Below are positions 20,424 to 20,638 of a stretch of DNA of 20,638 nt, piece after piece. The stretch comes from Rhizophagus sp. LPA8_4_AMF. Its lineage: Eukaryota > Glomeromycota > Glomeromycetes > Glomerales > Glomeraceae. Location: positions 1-20,638 of the forward strand of contig JADRCO010001285.1 in NCBI GenBank assembly GCA_021464525.1, given 5' to 3'. The notes beneath the pieces were generated by a model. The model was given only the letters and a program-made list of their open reading frames with translations. It made no database searches and was not told where the DNA came from. Each line of letters begins with the position of its first letter. Position 1 is the stretch's first letter. The position numbers were made by a program, and so were the translations under genes.

Positions 20424-20609
20424 TTAAATATCACAAGTTTCAAAAGATTTTTTTCCGTAAACACGATAAGTGTGAATATAAGTTTGATGATCATTAAATT
20501 CGTTTTCCATCTCACTTAATAAAATATCAAACTGCTCAATTGTGATGTTCATAAATGGGGTTAAAAATAATTTATATGAATTAAATGCACTCATAAAATT
20601 TGATAACAT
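20424..20609 (-). CDS. possible terminal exon of a gene entering from the right
   Basis: On the minus strand a long T tract (to the window edge) ends in TTTAG at 20610, exactly like a 3' splice site. It is followed by 61 open codons ending in TAA at 20426-20424. The peptide has coding-like composition, with a helical segment NITIEQFDILLSEMENEFNDH and then HTYRVYGKKSFETCDI. The first part recalls the N-terminal helix-turn-helix of DDE transposases related to IS5/Harbinger, but the match is only suggestive. If real, this is the final exon and the 5' part lies outside the window. It could also start at its own ATG (20609) as a tiny ORF, or be a decayed transposase fragment. Confidence 0.35.
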   Translation of the reverse strand: MLSNFMSAFNSYKLFLTPFMNITIEQFDILLSEMENEFNDHQTYIHTYRVYGKKSFETCDI

Positions 20610-20610
20610 C

Positions 20611-20638
20611 TAAAAAAAAAAAAAAAAAAAAAAAAAAA
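20611..20638. repeat. poly(A)/poly(T) tract at window edge
   Basis: An A run of about 27 bases on the plus strand reaches the end of the window. On the minus strand it is a T tract directly before a TAG. It may be the pyrimidine tract of an intron, or a homopolymer at which the assembly stopped. Confidence 0.7.

Noticed and set aside
1..20638. tRNA, rRNA, CRISPR arrays or bacterial-type operons
   Set aside because: I looked for tRNA box-like and cloverleaf patterns, rRNA-like conserved blocks and regularly spaced repeats and found none. Intron-rich genes rule out a bacterial replicon.

Overview
The window looks like nuclear DNA from an AT-rich, intron-dense fungus. Almost every gene is broken by short GT-AG introns (61-213 nt, mostly 65-100 nt), intergenic DNA is very AT-rich, and the gene set is ordinary eukaryotic housekeeping. 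The combination of composition, intron style, fungal-type complex I and mitochondrial genes and scattered small foldback elements fits an early-diverging fungus, most plausibly an arbuscular mycorrhizal fungus such as Rhizophagus. That placement is an inference, not something read from a marker gene. The exon models below were built by hand from splice sites and reading phase. Each closes exactly in frame.

Layout. Positions 1-1865 are mostly non-coding, with a broken minus-strand coding fragment (262-498) and two long imperfect hairpins that look like miniature transposons (687-798 and 1226-1361). Then come: a mitochondrial-type DUF2358 protein (+, 1866-3073); a 15-exon PP4 regulatory subunit 1 homologue (+, 3455-7420); mitochondrial RbfA (-, 7841-8775), convergent with it; a 202-residue five-helix membrane protein resembling the TMD0 domain of ABCC transporters (-, 9307-10295); divergent from it, a small complex I accessory-subunit-like protein (+, 10622-10962); a Myb/SANT-domain protein (-, 11192-12043); the KEOPS subunit CGI121 (-, 12341-13150); a doubtful small Cys/His-containing ORF upstream of it (-, 13207-13624); and 6-phosphogluconate dehydrogenase (+, 14507-16607).

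From 16608 to the end there is about 4 kb with no convincing complete gene. It contains a MITE-like element with TA-flanked terminal inverted repeats (18811-18952), a promoter-like block with palindromes near 19180-19283, a small GC-richer island open in several frames near 19766-19858, and the last exon of a possible minus-strand gene entering from beyond the right edge (20424-20609).

The genes do not form one pathway. Three concern mitochondria (DUF2358 protein, RbfA, complex I-like protein), and the others are phosphatase regulation, tRNA t6A modification, transcription or chromatin, and the pentose phosphate pathway. I see no sign of a coordinated novel system. The most unusual items are the stand-alone TMD0-like protein and the small repeat elements.
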